Below, piece after piece: positions 44,001 through 55,425 of a stretch of 64,000 bases of DNA (the first letter of the stretch is position 1; every line of letters starts with the position of its first letter). The stretch is from positions 62,001 through 126,000 of the forward strand of contig CANTFK010000710.1 of assembly GCA_947646735.1 (NCBI GenBank). The letters run 5' to 3'. Both the position numbers and the translations under genes were made by a program. The notes beneath the pieces are model-generated. The model was not told the DNA's origin. It saw only the letters and a list, made by a program, of their open reading frames with translations, and did no database searches. This stretch comes from Peronospora farinosa. Lineage: Eukaryota; Oomycota; Peronosporomycetes; Peronosporales; Peronosporaceae.

Positions 44001-44035
44001 ACCACTGGTCTTACCGCAGTTCTCCTGGTCATTAA
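41018..44035 (+). CDS. Oxysterol-binding-protein-related lipid transfer protein (PH - START - ORD)
   Basis: Exon 1 is 41018-41071 (18 codons) and exon 2 starts at 41180 after a 108 nt intron, giving 969 residues. An N-terminal PH domain (KEGFLQKKGQRLKGWKRRWF) binds phosphoinositides. A START-like domain follows (VFRPIGALNGVLRSIGTDLR ... APRDLVLLRHIRE ... HIGLSGWLLEPV), interrupted by a hydrophobic, Ala-rich stretch encoded at about 42306-42445. The C-terminal OSBP-related domain (ORD) carries the signature EHTSHHPPISNFQL near 43337-43380. Likely role: moving sterol or another lipid between membranes at contact sites. The hydrophobic insert could be two membrane helices or a retained in-frame intron (42325-42435, 111 nt). 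The gene ends 105 bp from the 3' end of EMC1 on the other strand. Confidence 0.9.
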
Positions 44036-44140
44036 TGCGAACAAAGCGTTCATCAACTGGCATTTGTAGCACCATCATAAACAAGCATTATTTTCTGTGG
44101 CCTAGCTCATTATCTTTCTCTGCTATCTGGTGTTGCAAGC

Positions 44141-47100
44141 TTACTTCCACGCCGTCTGTAGCGCCTTGCGCTGCGCGAGAGCCTTCGTGAGAAAAGTCAC
44201 CACTAGGAAAGCCAAGCACAGGAGGATTAGCATCTCATGGTTAAAGTCGGACGGTAGCAGGTCGAATGCCTTGGCAGGCGCCATGCGCACGTAAAACATG
44301 TCGAGACCGTGAGCAAACACTAAAGTGGTTGACTCGAGCTCGGCAGCGGCCGTGCTGATGGATTTCAAGTTCTCAACCGTACGGTTGTACGTCAGCATCG
44401 CCTGAGGCCGGTTGTAGACTGGCAACAAGGGCGAGTACATCATCAGCCCTTCTGCCTGTTCCTCGGGCGTGAGTTGCCTCTCAGGCTGACGTGGGTCGAT
44501 GAAGTTGCGGGCCAACTTGAAAATCTGGCCAGTTTCCATACCGACCAAGATGGACTGAGGTGTGATGCCGTGCGCCGTTACTGTCACTCCTAAAGACTAC
44601 AGAAAACAATCAGTAACAACGTTACTATGTTGGTACAGGACATTGTGCCGACACTTACCGTAATCTTGGTGGGATAAATGAAACTCTTCTGAAGCACAAA
44701 AGGCGCCTTTGGGTCGAATGATGACCGCGTGGAAGTCCACGATGGACGCTTCCACAGATTGAGTGAGTGCATACCCACAGCACCGTCGAAAAGCGACAGC
44801 GACACCATTTCCGTACGCTTTTCCTTGGAGTTCCAATACGAGTACACTAACCAGTTCTCACTCTGCACCATACGGACGGGTCCCGTGGCGTGCGGGTGGC
44901 GAAGCCGGTGGATAATGCGTCCTGCCACCGAGTCGATCAAACTTACGTGAAGCACAGATGTCGCCTCATTGTTACTCTCTGAGGCCTCTGTAGCAATCGT
45001 AGCTAATCCAAACAAGTTCGGATTCAGGTACTTAATTAGAAGCGAGTCATCGCCAGTGATGGTCACTGCCGAATCCACGACAGAGTGATCATGATGGTGA
45101 GACGTTGCAATCACCTGCTCTTCACGTGTTAGAACAATTGACCACACTTCACGAGCACGATAGTCCACGCTGTTGGTATCACCGTTGTTAGTGATAAAGT
45201 AGCCGCGAAGCGCATTCGCGCTTTTGTCATACCGATAGAAGTAGAAATGTTCCAGTTCTGGATGCGTGACATCTGCTGTATCCTTCGGGTAAAGCGATAC
45301 CCGCAGTGAATCCTCCGAAATCACAGCCACCGTACGACGGGCAATCGGTTCTTTATCACTCGCAAGGTGCTTTCGCTTGGGCAGTACAACCACCCACGAT
45401 GCACTCTCACTAGCACTAGCACTAACTGCATCTAACTGGTGGCCATCATTGCCATCAAGCCACACAAGCTCTGTCAAGTTAGAAACAAGCAACAACTCGG
45501 CCCCAGAGCCGAGCACCGGATGATCGCGCGTTACAAAAAGCTGGTACTCCGGGCCCACGAAAAGAGACCATGCTACAGTGCTAGCCTCGGCGCGGATAGC
45601 AAACAGCTTGCCGCTCTCAGTAAGCACCATGATGTATTTGGAAAAGCCAAACAAGTGAGCATTGGGTGGCTCCTTGCGCGCAGCACGAGATCTGTCCACA
45701 CCACGCTGGCGCGTGCTTTCGTCAAACAGTGTCGAGGAAAAGGACATCACCTTTTGAATAAGCTGCTGAAGATGCTTGATCTCAATTTTCACCTCCTCTG
45801 TAAAAGAAGGAATGCGCTTCAGCGCCTGCTTCTCAATCTCCGTTTCCGCCGGTGTAATCCAGCGTACACGCTTGATGTTCGCAAGTGATTCCTCACGCAG
45901 CCACTGGACGTTGCCGTTGCTAGCAGCACCAGCCTCATTGCCATTAGATGTCATGAGGAGAGCATCATCCTTCAAAACCAATACAGCACGACAGCTCGGA
46001 ACCGAGTCCTTCTTCGTAGTTAGACACTCCACGAAAACGCGCGAAACATCACCGCCAAAAGATGCCATATCCAGCTCAAGATCCCACGAGACGGAGATCA
46101 AGCTCTTGCTAAAAGTGTACAATGTAATTTGCACATTTTTACTGCTCTTTGCAGCAGCGTGGAAGAGAACCGAGTCATCTGTAGCCGATTTCATCAGAGC
46201 ACCTTCAGCAGCAACTATAGCAGCAACTTCCACCGCAAGTGCACTCGAAATCTTCAGGACAGCACGCTTTCCAGACGCTAACTTCACTACCAATGAGTTT
46301 GAGATACTTGTATCGATCGCCACAACCTTGTCGTCTTCTAGCTTCAGAGAAGCAAACGGTATTTCGATAGCATCATCCTTGTTTTCCAGTCCTTGCAAAA
46401 GTAGCTGGTCTTTAGTGAGTGTCACTGCTACAACTTTTCCCTCTTCATTGTCACGGCGCAGCACCGTAGTCGCAATCACGCCGCTCTTGTCCTTGCCCTC
46501 AATCTCCGAGCCAGTGGAGTGGTCCACCACACGACTCGACGCAAAATCAAAGTGTAGCACGTGATTACCCGCCATGACGAACAGCGTCGCCTTATCAGAT
46601 CCCACTTGCCACGATAGCTCAGCAGCCTCGACAGCTGCCTTGGTAAAGTCTGTAGGAAGTGTCTCCACTTTAACGTGTCTGTCCTTGACACTCACCATGG
46701 TCACACTGGAAGACGTTAGTACCACCGAATGATCTTCATCCAGTGAAAAGAGACCACCAAACACAGTATTCTGCTGAGCAGGACCGATGTTCGTCACGTC
46801 GTCCCATAACAGGACACCTGAATTTAAATCCCAAAGCCTCACATTGTGCCCCGTTCTGCCATTACAAGAGCCCGATTAAGCAAAATACATCCCCTCAATA
46901 AGAATAACATCCTCTCTCTATACTATTATACTACGTACCCCGACACGGACAACAGTCCATGCATTGTGAGCTGAATGTCGTCAATAGTATCCCCTAAATA
47001 GTAATAAAGGCAACAATTCATGTTAAGTACAGCTTGTACATAAAAGGTCCATCCATACATTCAGCAAACCTTCAGGAAACACGCGACGCCATTGGATCTC

Positions 47101-47334
47101 GCCCGTCCTTGAATCCAGACGTGCCAACGCCCTTGAATGGTCGTCCGAAGCCACATACAAAGCGCGTGTCGAGTCATGGATCACGGAGCCATCGAAGACG
47201 ACGGCATGGACACGCCCCAAGTGTTGTGTACTCCAGTCAAATTCACCCGCTTGATCCGCATACAGAGCATTGACTAGAGCCATACACAGTGCCGTAGTCA
47301 GCAGTAATAACCTCTGCAGCCGCAACAGCATCAT
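44141..47334 (-). CDS. EMC1: ER membrane protein complex subunit 1
   Basis: Four exons on the minus strand, 47334-47070, 46993-46939, 46855-44659 and 44596-44141, in consistent phase, giving 990 residues, close to the human protein. A cleavable signal peptide (LLLLTTALCMALVNA) precedes a lumenal beta-propeller of PQQ-like repeats (LYVASDDHSRALARLDSRTG). The conserved C-terminal EMC1 domain includes ITPQSILVGMETGQI and PLLPVYNRPQAML, and the single membrane helix is ILLCLAFLVVTFL near the C-terminus. EMC inserts tail-anchored and multi-pass proteins into the ER membrane. The short second exon (55 nt) would be missed by simple frame calling; it reads DTIDDIQLTMHGLLSVSG. Confidence 0.94.
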
Positions 47335-48002
47335 TAGGACGTCTTCCCTCCTATCAGATACTTGATTGACGTGGAGTTTGTGTGAGGTCCATAAAATTGG
47401 TGTGGGTTACATCATGTCTGTGACGGATGCTGTCAATGAGTACTTTTTTGTGCTCTCTTGATAAAGTATACAGGCAAAAACTTCATTACGAATAAATGCG
47501 TAATCAAGGAAAAAGGGGGGATCCAATTGCATCTGGCGACTTGCCGAGTATTCAGTAATCTTGCGTCTGACTTTCTTCAGCGAAAACAAACGCATGTTTC
47601 TAATAGACACTACCACCACTTTAAATAAAAAAGCCGCCGTATGTGGACTATTAAATGCTTGAATCAAAGTCTTTTGCTACTTTCCTTGTGCAAATGCACT
47701 ATAATGCAAGTCCTACTTTGTGCGTCTAATGGACAAGTCAAGACATCCAGACAATCAAAACCTCTGGTCATTACCAACAAATTCTTCGAAGAAAAGGTCT
47801 CATATACTCGTTAGCAATTTCATCTCACTTCTTGTATTCAATCTCAAAACTCAGCAAAACGTTCCACTGCATTTCTATATGTCTCTGTTCCTGTCTCGGT
47901 CCGTTCAATCCATTCTAAAATCAGCAACAGCTTCGAGTGGTCTCTCTTCACCCCATGTCAGCGGATAAAAAGCGTCTACCTCTCAATGTTTTTGAGTGAA
48001 GC
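47335..48002. other. Intergenic region upstream of EMC1
   Basis: About 670 bp between the EMC1 start and the stop codon of the next minus-strand gene. It should hold the EMC1 promoter. A minus-strand frame of 86 codons (47407-47667) has no recognisable motif and is not called. Confidence 0.4.
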
Positions 48003-48314
48003 CTAGTACTTGGGTGGATATTGCTGCTGAGGAGGATATTGCTGCTGAGGCGGGTACGGCTGAGGCGGGTACGGCTGATACTCACCTGGAGGTGGACCGT
48101 AACCCTGTGGAGGTGGACCGTACCCCGCGTTACAAGGAGGCGGACCATAGCCAGGCTGATGTTCCACCATGACGGGCTGGACGTACACGGGCTGTCCGTT
48201 GCGATATGAGTTCGAGTAGCGACGATTACGGTCGCTGGAGTCTGCACCAGAGGCACAACAAGCACCACATAGTGCACCGCACATACAGCACTCAAGCATG
48301 TCGCATTCGTCCAT
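48003..48314 (-). CDS. Small Cys-rich, Pro/Gln-repeat protein
   Basis: 103 residues from the ATG at 48314, single exon. The N-terminus has a dense cysteine cluster (DECDMLECCMCGALCGACCA, 8 Cys in 17 residues). The rest is low-complexity with GYGPPP units and four YPPQ-type units before a YPPKY end. It resembles small PPxY/PQ-rich membrane-associated proteins with palmitoylable Cys clusters, but in plant CYSTM proteins the Cys block is at the other end. No signal peptide or clear membrane helix is seen. Function unknown. Confidence 0.6.
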   Translation of the reverse strand: MDECDMLECCMCGALCGACCASGADSSDRNRRYSNSYRNGQPVYVQPVMVEHQPGYGPPPCNAGYGPPPQGYGPPPGEYQPYPPQPYPPQQQYPPQQQYPPKY

Positions 48315-49239
48315 AATTGTAGGTACTTGTGTTCTGGAGGTTGTGGATTTAGTAGAAAGTCGCTGTTTTCACTTGACGTCGAGGACGGAAAATGGGAAAT
48401 GAGGATGTTGAATGGAATGTGTCCGATATTATTGACTAGACTTGAGTATACAGAGTAGTCACTTTTACGTGGTGTATAGCAGATACAATGAGATGTACTG
48501 GCCAATGAGGTAAGAGAAGCATCGCCATCACACGAAGAGCCAGTCCACCGGATAATTATCTCCTTCTGAAAAAATTAACTAAAAATCCATCAGATACTAC
48601 AGATGGCTACATTTATGTTAACTTTAATGATATACACTGTTGTACCTCTAAAATCTAATGATGATGCGCTTGTGAGATCAAATGTAGGACGTAACCACCA
48701 CCCCTTGACAGATGCCTCTGTCTAGATGCCTCTGTCTATAAAATATTAAAAACAAGATGCAGTCGAGATGCTGCTGCTTCTTCTTAAACTTATGTTCTAG
48801 CACGCATGCGTCGAATAGTTTGTTAGTTTAACCAGAAGCAATCAGAGATTTTTTACTTTGTTGTTGCTACTACTACTTCCCATTAAAAAGCAGTATCTCT
48901 ACATCTCTATGGTCATCAAAGTAGTATCTCTATGGTGATCAAAGTCACACAAGTGATGCTACTTGCTACACTCATGTATTCCTCGGTGCTTGACGCATTC
49001 ATTTCAAATAGATTCGAAACCGTAAAAGTTCGACCATTTTCTTTCATAAGATTTGACAACTGGAATGAAAAGACGATGCAATCGTGAAAATGAAAGATAT
49101 TGAATGGAGTCCAAGTGCAGCCAAGGACGACTCTAGGGCGTCGAATAGATTAATAGTCCTCCGCCGTATTTCTTGTATGTCAAAGTTTGCAATGAATGAC
49201 CTTCTTGACGGTTCAAATATGATGTATCAACTAAAGACC
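48315..49239. other. Intergenic region with short tandem duplications
   Basis: No gene recognised. A 14 bp unit (AGATGCCTCTGTCT) is tandemly repeated near 48711-48739, and a unit of about 22 bp (TATCTCTATGGTSATCAAAG) is repeated near 48900-48947. Confidence 0.5.
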
Positions 49240-49410
49240 TTTACGGGCATATCGTGTTGCGATTGTACAACGAACCAACAGGTTGTGCAATCGTCTGTTA
49301 GTGATGAGGATCAGCTCAAGTCCAATTACTTGTGGTTTGAAATCGATGTGCTCAATGTTGCGCTGGAAGATACTGTGACTCCAGGGCAGCACGCTTGGCT
49401 TGTACAGTGC
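49240..49410 (+). pseudogene. Relic of the last exon of the downstream bZIP-like gene
   Basis: The reading RLYNEPTGCAIVC..DEDQLKSNYLWFEIDVLNVALE matches, with decay, the last exon of the gene at 49989-51422 (RMYDEFGNPAGCEL ... GQLKSTYWLFELVCSMLRWE). A stop and a frame change separate the two halves. It probably records a tandem duplication of which only the 3' end remains; no matching upstream domain is seen. Confidence 0.6.
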
Positions 49411-49988
49411 AGATCCCATACTGGCTCGTATCATCTGCTGCAAGATGACGCTCATGTCATACAAGATGACGATCAATTAAAAAGCTGATCAGTACACTAC
49501 AGTTAAAGCTTGCTCAGTTGTAGATGATGGCATTCATCTATTCAGCCACGATCCCACGTTTAAAGAAGACTGACGATAAGCTCAATCACAACTATAAAAG
49601 ACATGCATCCTTGCTAGCTCCAACAGAGCCATTGCCTATAACCAATGCTAGGAATATAAATGTCCAAGTCTGCGCTTCTTCATAGAGCAATGCATCATTT
49701 TTATTGTCTGCTTGTTGTCGAACAGAGCAATCTCTACGACATTCTCGGTGTAAAGCTATCAACGATTACGGTTTCCAACTCCTTCGTGCTGCTGCTTCAA
49801 CCGTGACACATCATCATCAAGGGGTTTGTGGTCGTGAATCCGTTTAGAAAAAGCACGTTCGTCTACTCGAACGAGTCTCACCGTCTGAGACCCACTCTCC
49901 CATCGTGATACTCGCATTCTTGAGTTCCCATTCTATTTGGCACTATCTCTCTTGCGCCACACAAAAGTCGGCAACGAGTTCCATAGCA
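49411..49988. promoter_or_regulatory. Upstream region of the bZIP-like gene
   Basis: About 580 bp between the exon relic and the start codon at 49989. In-frame sequence continues open to 49905 but has no ATG, so it is taken as 5' leader. Confidence 0.35.
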
Positions 49989-51422
49989 ATGGAAACGTCG
50001 ATGGGGGACGTGCTAGAACTTACGGTCTTACCGCCATTATCCCCCACCATCGAGCGTGCCTTTACAGAGGCTTTTGCAGACATGTCAGAGCTCGAGGAGA
50101 ATAATAAAGACACTGCTATGATCAAACTAGAGCCACTCTGGCCAGCCAGTACAAAAGACTTGACGTTGTCACCACCTCTAGTGTCCATGACTTCGTTGTC
50201 ACATAATCATCCGATACATATGAGTGAGATCAGGAACATGAGTCCAAGTGGAGGCAAGAAACAAACGTTACCAAAGGATTTGACTGAAGGCAAACGAGCA
50301 AGACGTTCGGCTATTGAAAAAAAGTCGAGACAAAGACGACAGAACGTTCTCAAGACAATGAGGGACGAGGTTAGTGAACTAGAGAAGCTGTACGATGCAA
50401 TGACCAAGCGGATCGAGACAAGGGAAGAAAGTCAGCTGAGTGATGCGCGACAGACCGACAGTTTTAGTTTCTGTTCAGCTGTAGACGAACTCCAGCGCAA
50501 ATACTCGAAGCTCACGTTAATCGCTCATGCATTGGAAGAAGAGCAGGAAACGTTGCAAGAATTGTTGCACCAATATACAGAATTCCAGAAGACACTAACA
50601 AGTTTGTCGGATCAAGATGAAGAGCAAAGGAATCAGACGTGGAACACGGGAGTGCCACCGAGTTTATCGTTTCAAGCTAGATTTACGAAGCTGACGGCGA
50701 CTGAATGTTACGCACTCGTACGGGAATCGTACGAGGAGATAAAGAGGTTTAACAATGCTGAGCACTTTGTGTCAACTGGAGCAAACTTTATGGGCTGGAC
50801 AGATAAGAGGAAGTACGACCCGATATCAGGAACACTTCAGTACGGGTTTACGAAGCAGTTCCCGCTTGAGGACTCTGAGAATCTGCTCATGAAGACTTGG
50901 GATATCGTCACGGATGCCCCTAAGCTGAAAGACATTTCTTTTGACCGGTCGATCAACTTTCGGTATGAAGTCCTGCAACGCATGAATGACGACTTGATCA
51001 TTATTCGACGAGATCACAGGATCCCAAATATCGAGACGACGTTTGCCACGGTGCAACTCATTTTCCGCCTGCAGACTGCTACTGGCTACACACTGTGCAT
51101 GCGGACGATTCCGTCGTCTGAGATTCAAAATATGCTAGAACCTCATGAATGTTTCTATGACGTCTTCCTCTGGTACGTCATGATTGCTATTGAATTTCTT
51201 TGTCCGTGACGCTAACACTTGGATGGTATGACAACCTCCAGGACGCAATTTAATCGTATGTACGACGAATTCGGTAACCCGGCAGGCTGCGAGTTGATGT
51301 CTGCTGGCTCCATTGCCGACCAAGGACAGCTCAAATCTACCTACTGGCTTTTTGAGCTCGTGTGCTCGATGCTGCGCTGGGAAAGTCGCTGCGTTGGTTC
51401 CTTATTCTTGAAACAGACATGA
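49989..51422 (+). CDS. bZIP-like protein with a START-like C-terminal region
   Basis: Exons 49989-51172 and 51242-51422, with a 69 nt GT-AG intron; the split Trp codon (TG|G) restores FLWTQFNRMYDE. The product is 454 residues. A basic region (KRARRSAIEKKSRQRRQNVL) followed by a coiled coil (MRDEVSELEKLYDAMTKRIE) resembles a bZIP, but the position of the invariant Asn is Arg. The C-terminal half (FTKLTATECYALVRESYEEI, FMGWTDKRKYDP, ITIRRDHRIPN-like IIIRRDHRIPN) resembles the START-like domain of the large oomycete regulator family sometimes annotated as M96 mating-specific proteins. Probable nuclear regulator; DNA binding is unproven. Confidence 0.65.
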
Positions 51423-51659
51423 ATGACCTTCTTTCACAAAGTATTAGAGCTTACTACAATTGCAGTAGTACATCATTCATGGTTGTTGCGTGTTGTTCAA
51501 AGCGCAAAAAGTCGATTCTCCAGTCTATTCCACGGGTCATGTCGAGTCACTTTTGCACCAAAGTATCAGCTATTTGTAGTGCAAAAACGACAAGGACCTA
51601 CCTACCTACCAGTCTCCAATACAAATATCAACTATAAAAGGTGAGCCAAGAGAGATCCA

Positions 51660-53659
51660 ATGGACCAAGCGATCACCACCTCGACGCCTACAACACACGA
51701 AGTTGTGACTTCTGCCGTGATTAAGAACCTTGCATCGCTTGGGAAATAGCTCGATTACTAGCTGTCTCCATGCTCATGAGCTATCACGTGCTCTGTCCCT
51801 TGTTTCGCAATGCTACAGTGTCCCTGTGCCTTCCAATGGGGCATGTGCGATTCAAAAATCTCTCTCGGATGTCACGGACTTGTTGCAATATCATCGACTT
51901 TATACACGAGATGGTCCCGTAGTCGTGTACACATCAGAGCAATGTACAGTGATTGAAAGTGGTTTACGTCTATTGTGGTCACATGTGACGACGTATCAAT
52001 TGCATGCGGCATTGATCGACTTGGTACGAACGATCGACTTTATGCCACGCTCGGTCGTCTTATGGAAACAATCAAGAAAGCGCACAATGCGTGAGATTCT
52101 ACAGAGAGGACCAATGCAATGGATACTTACTCGTGCTCAGCATATTACAGTTGAGGAACGGATTCGAAGCTTGGAAGAGACACTGGAAGGACATTTGGTA
52201 CACATGCAGTAGAGTCATTGATCATGTTTGGAAAGAGTGTTCTTATTGACATGAAGTTTAATGTTATTAGAGAAAGATTGGCATGTTAAAGGAGTTGACG
52301 ACGAGGTGCTCAACCACAGTCCTGGACTATGAGCAATTGGCCGAGAGGATGAAAGAGGGGATGACGTTGTTGGAATTGGTCTACAGTACTCATGGCATTA
52401 GTCCACCTCGTAAAGGGCACGGATCATTCAAGTCACAGGATCCGTTGGTCTTTACAGCTTTTTACTTTGGTAGAGTGAAGAGGTCTTTCACATGTGTAGC
52501 TAGCTCTTCGTTAGTGTGACTGACGATGGTGGTGGTGGTTGTTTTCTTAGATAGAAACATTTTGGACAAAGGTAGCAGCGGTGTCACTTCTAGTAAAGAT
52601 GTTGTGAACTCATTGCGTCGAGTCGAGCAGAATTTGACAGTGTTTCGCACTGCACAGACGCAGTTTTCACGATGCTTCCAGACGGCGATTGCGCCTTGTC
52701 GTCCTCCGTCAAAGATCCGTCAACGATGGCTTCAAGTTACAAGTGTCGTGATTTGTCTTGCTGCTGGAGGTTTTTGGGTGGTAAACAACCAGAAAGAGTT
52801 CCAGGCCGGAATTGTCGCCATGCGTGCAATGTTGCAAGATTTTCTGCATGAGCATATGATTGAACCACTCCAAGCGATCTTCGAAGAGGTGGTGCTGAAC
52901 CAGAAGCCAGAGATCCAAGACGCGATGGCATTACTGGATACAAAGCAGAGCTTGCGTCGTATGCTGGCCGATTTCGTCAAGGACACGAACCCCAATATAT
53001 CGCAGACGGACATGAGTCGCATCATGGACGAGATGGACATGTCGGTAGTGTCACTGCAATACGAGAAGCAATTGGCTGGTGCGGTTCGCAATTTAATCAC
53101 GGGAGATATCGTCCGAATGTTGCTGATCCAAGTGCAGTTCATCAAGAAAGAGCTGATGGTGGCTATGGGCGCCATCGATGAGTTGATGCATGCAAACCAG
53201 TTGAACTTGCAGATCCTGGCCACGATCCCAACGTTCCTCGTTTTTGGTGGTTTGTACAAGTTGGTCACCTCAGCCTTCCATATGATCTACAAGCGCATGA
53301 GTGACCGACTATACTACGACTCAAGTGAAATCGCTGGCTTTTTGCGCAACAACTTGCGCGATATCGAACGCCTACTCAACAAGCAGAACCGAGGTGCAGT
53401 TGTTGGCGATGATGCAGTACTGGGCGTTCGCGAACTTGGCTTTCTCATTTTGTTGCTACACCAGCTGCGTGACCTCTTTGAGGCCTACCGCACACTTTTC
53501 GAAGAAGAGGAACAAGAGCGTTTTGAAGAAGACCTGGACGATCTCATTGGTGAGGGTCTACTCGTCTCGCAGCAGCTGGCCGTCATTCAGCGTATGTACC
53601 ATTCCCACCCGTTCTTATACAGTACCAAGCCGAACAAGTCGCGCTGGCTGTTGGACTAA
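51660..53659 (+). CDS. NCA2: NCA2-like mitochondrial protein (nuclear control of ATPase 2)
   Basis: Exon ends at 52197, then exons 52271-52469 and 52551-53659, with introns of 73 and 81 nt in consistent phase. The NCA2 domain is clear: LITGDIVRMLLIQVQFIKKE followed by MGAIDELMHANQLNLQILAT and a hydrophobic segment (IPTFLVFGGLYKLV). Two membrane segments are visible (also VVICLAAGGFWVV). In yeast NCA2 influences expression of mitochondrially encoded ATP synthase subunits, and the protein sits in mitochondrial membranes. The start is unsure: an ATG at 51660 opens 29 codons in another frame, whereas the conserved first exon frame (from about 51730) has no early ATG, so a frameshift or unrecognised intron is likely near 51730-51750. 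The stop lies 45 bp from the eIF2B-beta stop on the other strand. Confidence 0.85.
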
Positions 53660-53704
53660 TCAGAGCAAAGTGTCTTCTACGTATTGGTATCACATCAAAC
53701 ATAC

Positions 53705-55207
53705 CTAGCTGAGCTGATAGTCCTGCGGGGAGTAGTACTCGGCGAGCAGACGATAGATGTACGATGGCTGGTGAGCCCCAGTGTTGGTTATGAAAATCCT
53801 CACACACTCGGGCGGGACGTAGTCGTACGCCGGGTTAAGCACCTCCAACTAATAGTTGCAAGCACAGTAGAAATCAATACATATCAGCAAATAAAACGAT
53901 CAGCTGTAAACACACAGGCAGTTCGTACATTGTCAACGGTGTCTTCATAGTTGTAGATGCTAGACGGAGCCAGAAGCTCGCTGAGAACATCTAGGTCGTG
54001 GGCGTACAACGGAGACAGCTTAATCAGACCCGCGACGCACACCACAGGCACCGAGCATTTCTTGGCAGCAAGAGCGATATTCTGCAGTCCAGACTGAGCA
54101 ATAAGGCCACCGTTGGCAACAACTGCAGCAGCAGGAACCACCACCTTGTTCACACGTGCCATCAAAGCAAACACAGCACTGTCTGGGATCACTGTAACAT
54201 CAATGCCGCTCTCTGCCAGAGCATGAGCCGTCCGTTGGCCATTTAACGACGGTGCAGACTCGACTACAATCACCTTGAACGAGCGCTTCTTAGCAGCCGT
54301 CTTCAAAAAAGCTTCAACTGACAATGACAGTCCAAACGTCAAGATCACTTCACTGTTTATGAATTTTCATCAAGACAGGAAAAAAAGAGCATGTTAGCAA
54401 AGTTAAAAGAAACAATTGCACGCAGCAGCTACGTACTCGGTATGAATATACTCCATAGCTTGATCAGCAATATTTACATGTAAACTATCAATCTCATCCA
54501 CAAGTTCTGCAATGCCTTCCATCACCGACTATCACAACAACCACAACATCAGATAATTCTCGAAACAAAAGACCAAAAAAAAGTCTTTTACCCCACCAGT
54601 TTCAAATCGGCAATAGGGATCGATAGATCCGTGTCTGTTCCTGGTGTTAAGATCGTCCCCAACGACCGTGACAAATTCATATTGCGACTTGTAGAAGAAG
54701 TAGAAGAACAAACTGAGACGGGCGCCGTCGTATCCATTGACGATAATTTCAATGCATTCGAGTGCTCTTCACGAATGATGTAAAGCACACGACGTACGAC
54801 GTTGCCAATTGTTAATTCATGAGCATGAGCCTTTGTAAGCATGTGTCCTAATTGACGAATCTTTTCCAGAATTTCTCCAGCTGTGGACCATTCGACCGTC
54901 TCGAGCTGTAGCAATCGTATACCGCTTGTCAGTTAGGGTGTATAGTATACACATACCCGTATGTATACATACCACTTTACGCAGTACGTTCGTAGTCATT
55001 TTGGCAGTTTCATACGACCCCCGTAATTGTCTAGTGTATACACCACGTGTATACACTTAGCTCTCATTCTCTGTAAAACGACTCCAATCGTCAACCTTTT
55101 ACATAAGAAACGAATACGAACCTGCGCTTGAGACTCAGCACTAATTCATCAACTAGTTCACGTACTGTAGGCCATTCTTCTAGCCATTCCATCAATTCCT
55201 TTGTCAT
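53705..55207 (-). CDS. EIF2B2: Translation initiation factor eIF2B subunit beta
   Basis: Six exons on the minus strand, 55207-55122, 55030-54973, 54905-54597, 54528-54437, 54352-53929 and 53848-53705, all GT-AG with matching phase, giving 370 residues. Conserved blocks include HELTIGNVVRRVLYIIREE, DEVILTFGLSLSVEAFLK, MARVNKVVVPA and the C-terminal NPAYDYVPPE and PSYIYRLLAEYYSP, characteristic of the eIF2B alpha/beta/delta family, closest to beta. It is a regulatory subunit of the guanine exchange factor for eIF2. The start (ATG 55207) follows a possible 3' splice site, so a further upstream exon cannot be excluded. Introns 1 and 2 contain GTATAC palindromes. It shares a 218 bp divergent region with the CPSF30 gene. 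Confidence 0.93.
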
Positions 55208-55425
55208 GACGTTCGGATAACTTTGTAGCCACTAAAAAAATGCTGCAAATTGTATGCGTATTAAAAATAAAAGTAAAATAACGAGCCCATTTTTTCCATC
55301 TGATTCCATTATTATTATATTTGGGTAAATACCTAACTACCTCAACACCCCAAAAAAAACCCTTTTCACCCGGGTTTTTCTCTAAATAAAGTGGGTGATA
55401 TTCTAGCCACCATCCAGTAGCTATA
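55208..55425. promoter_or_regulatory. Short divergent promoter region of eIF2B-beta and CPSF30-YTH genes
   Basis: Only 218 bp separate the two start codons. It contains A-rich runs (around 55228, 55265 and 55354) and no recognised motif. A bidirectional promoter is likely. Confidence 0.4.

Noticed and set aside
47407..47667. 86-codon minus-strand frame between EMC1 and the Cys-rich gene
   Set aside because: No motif, AT-rich, no paired repeat or domain-like pattern.
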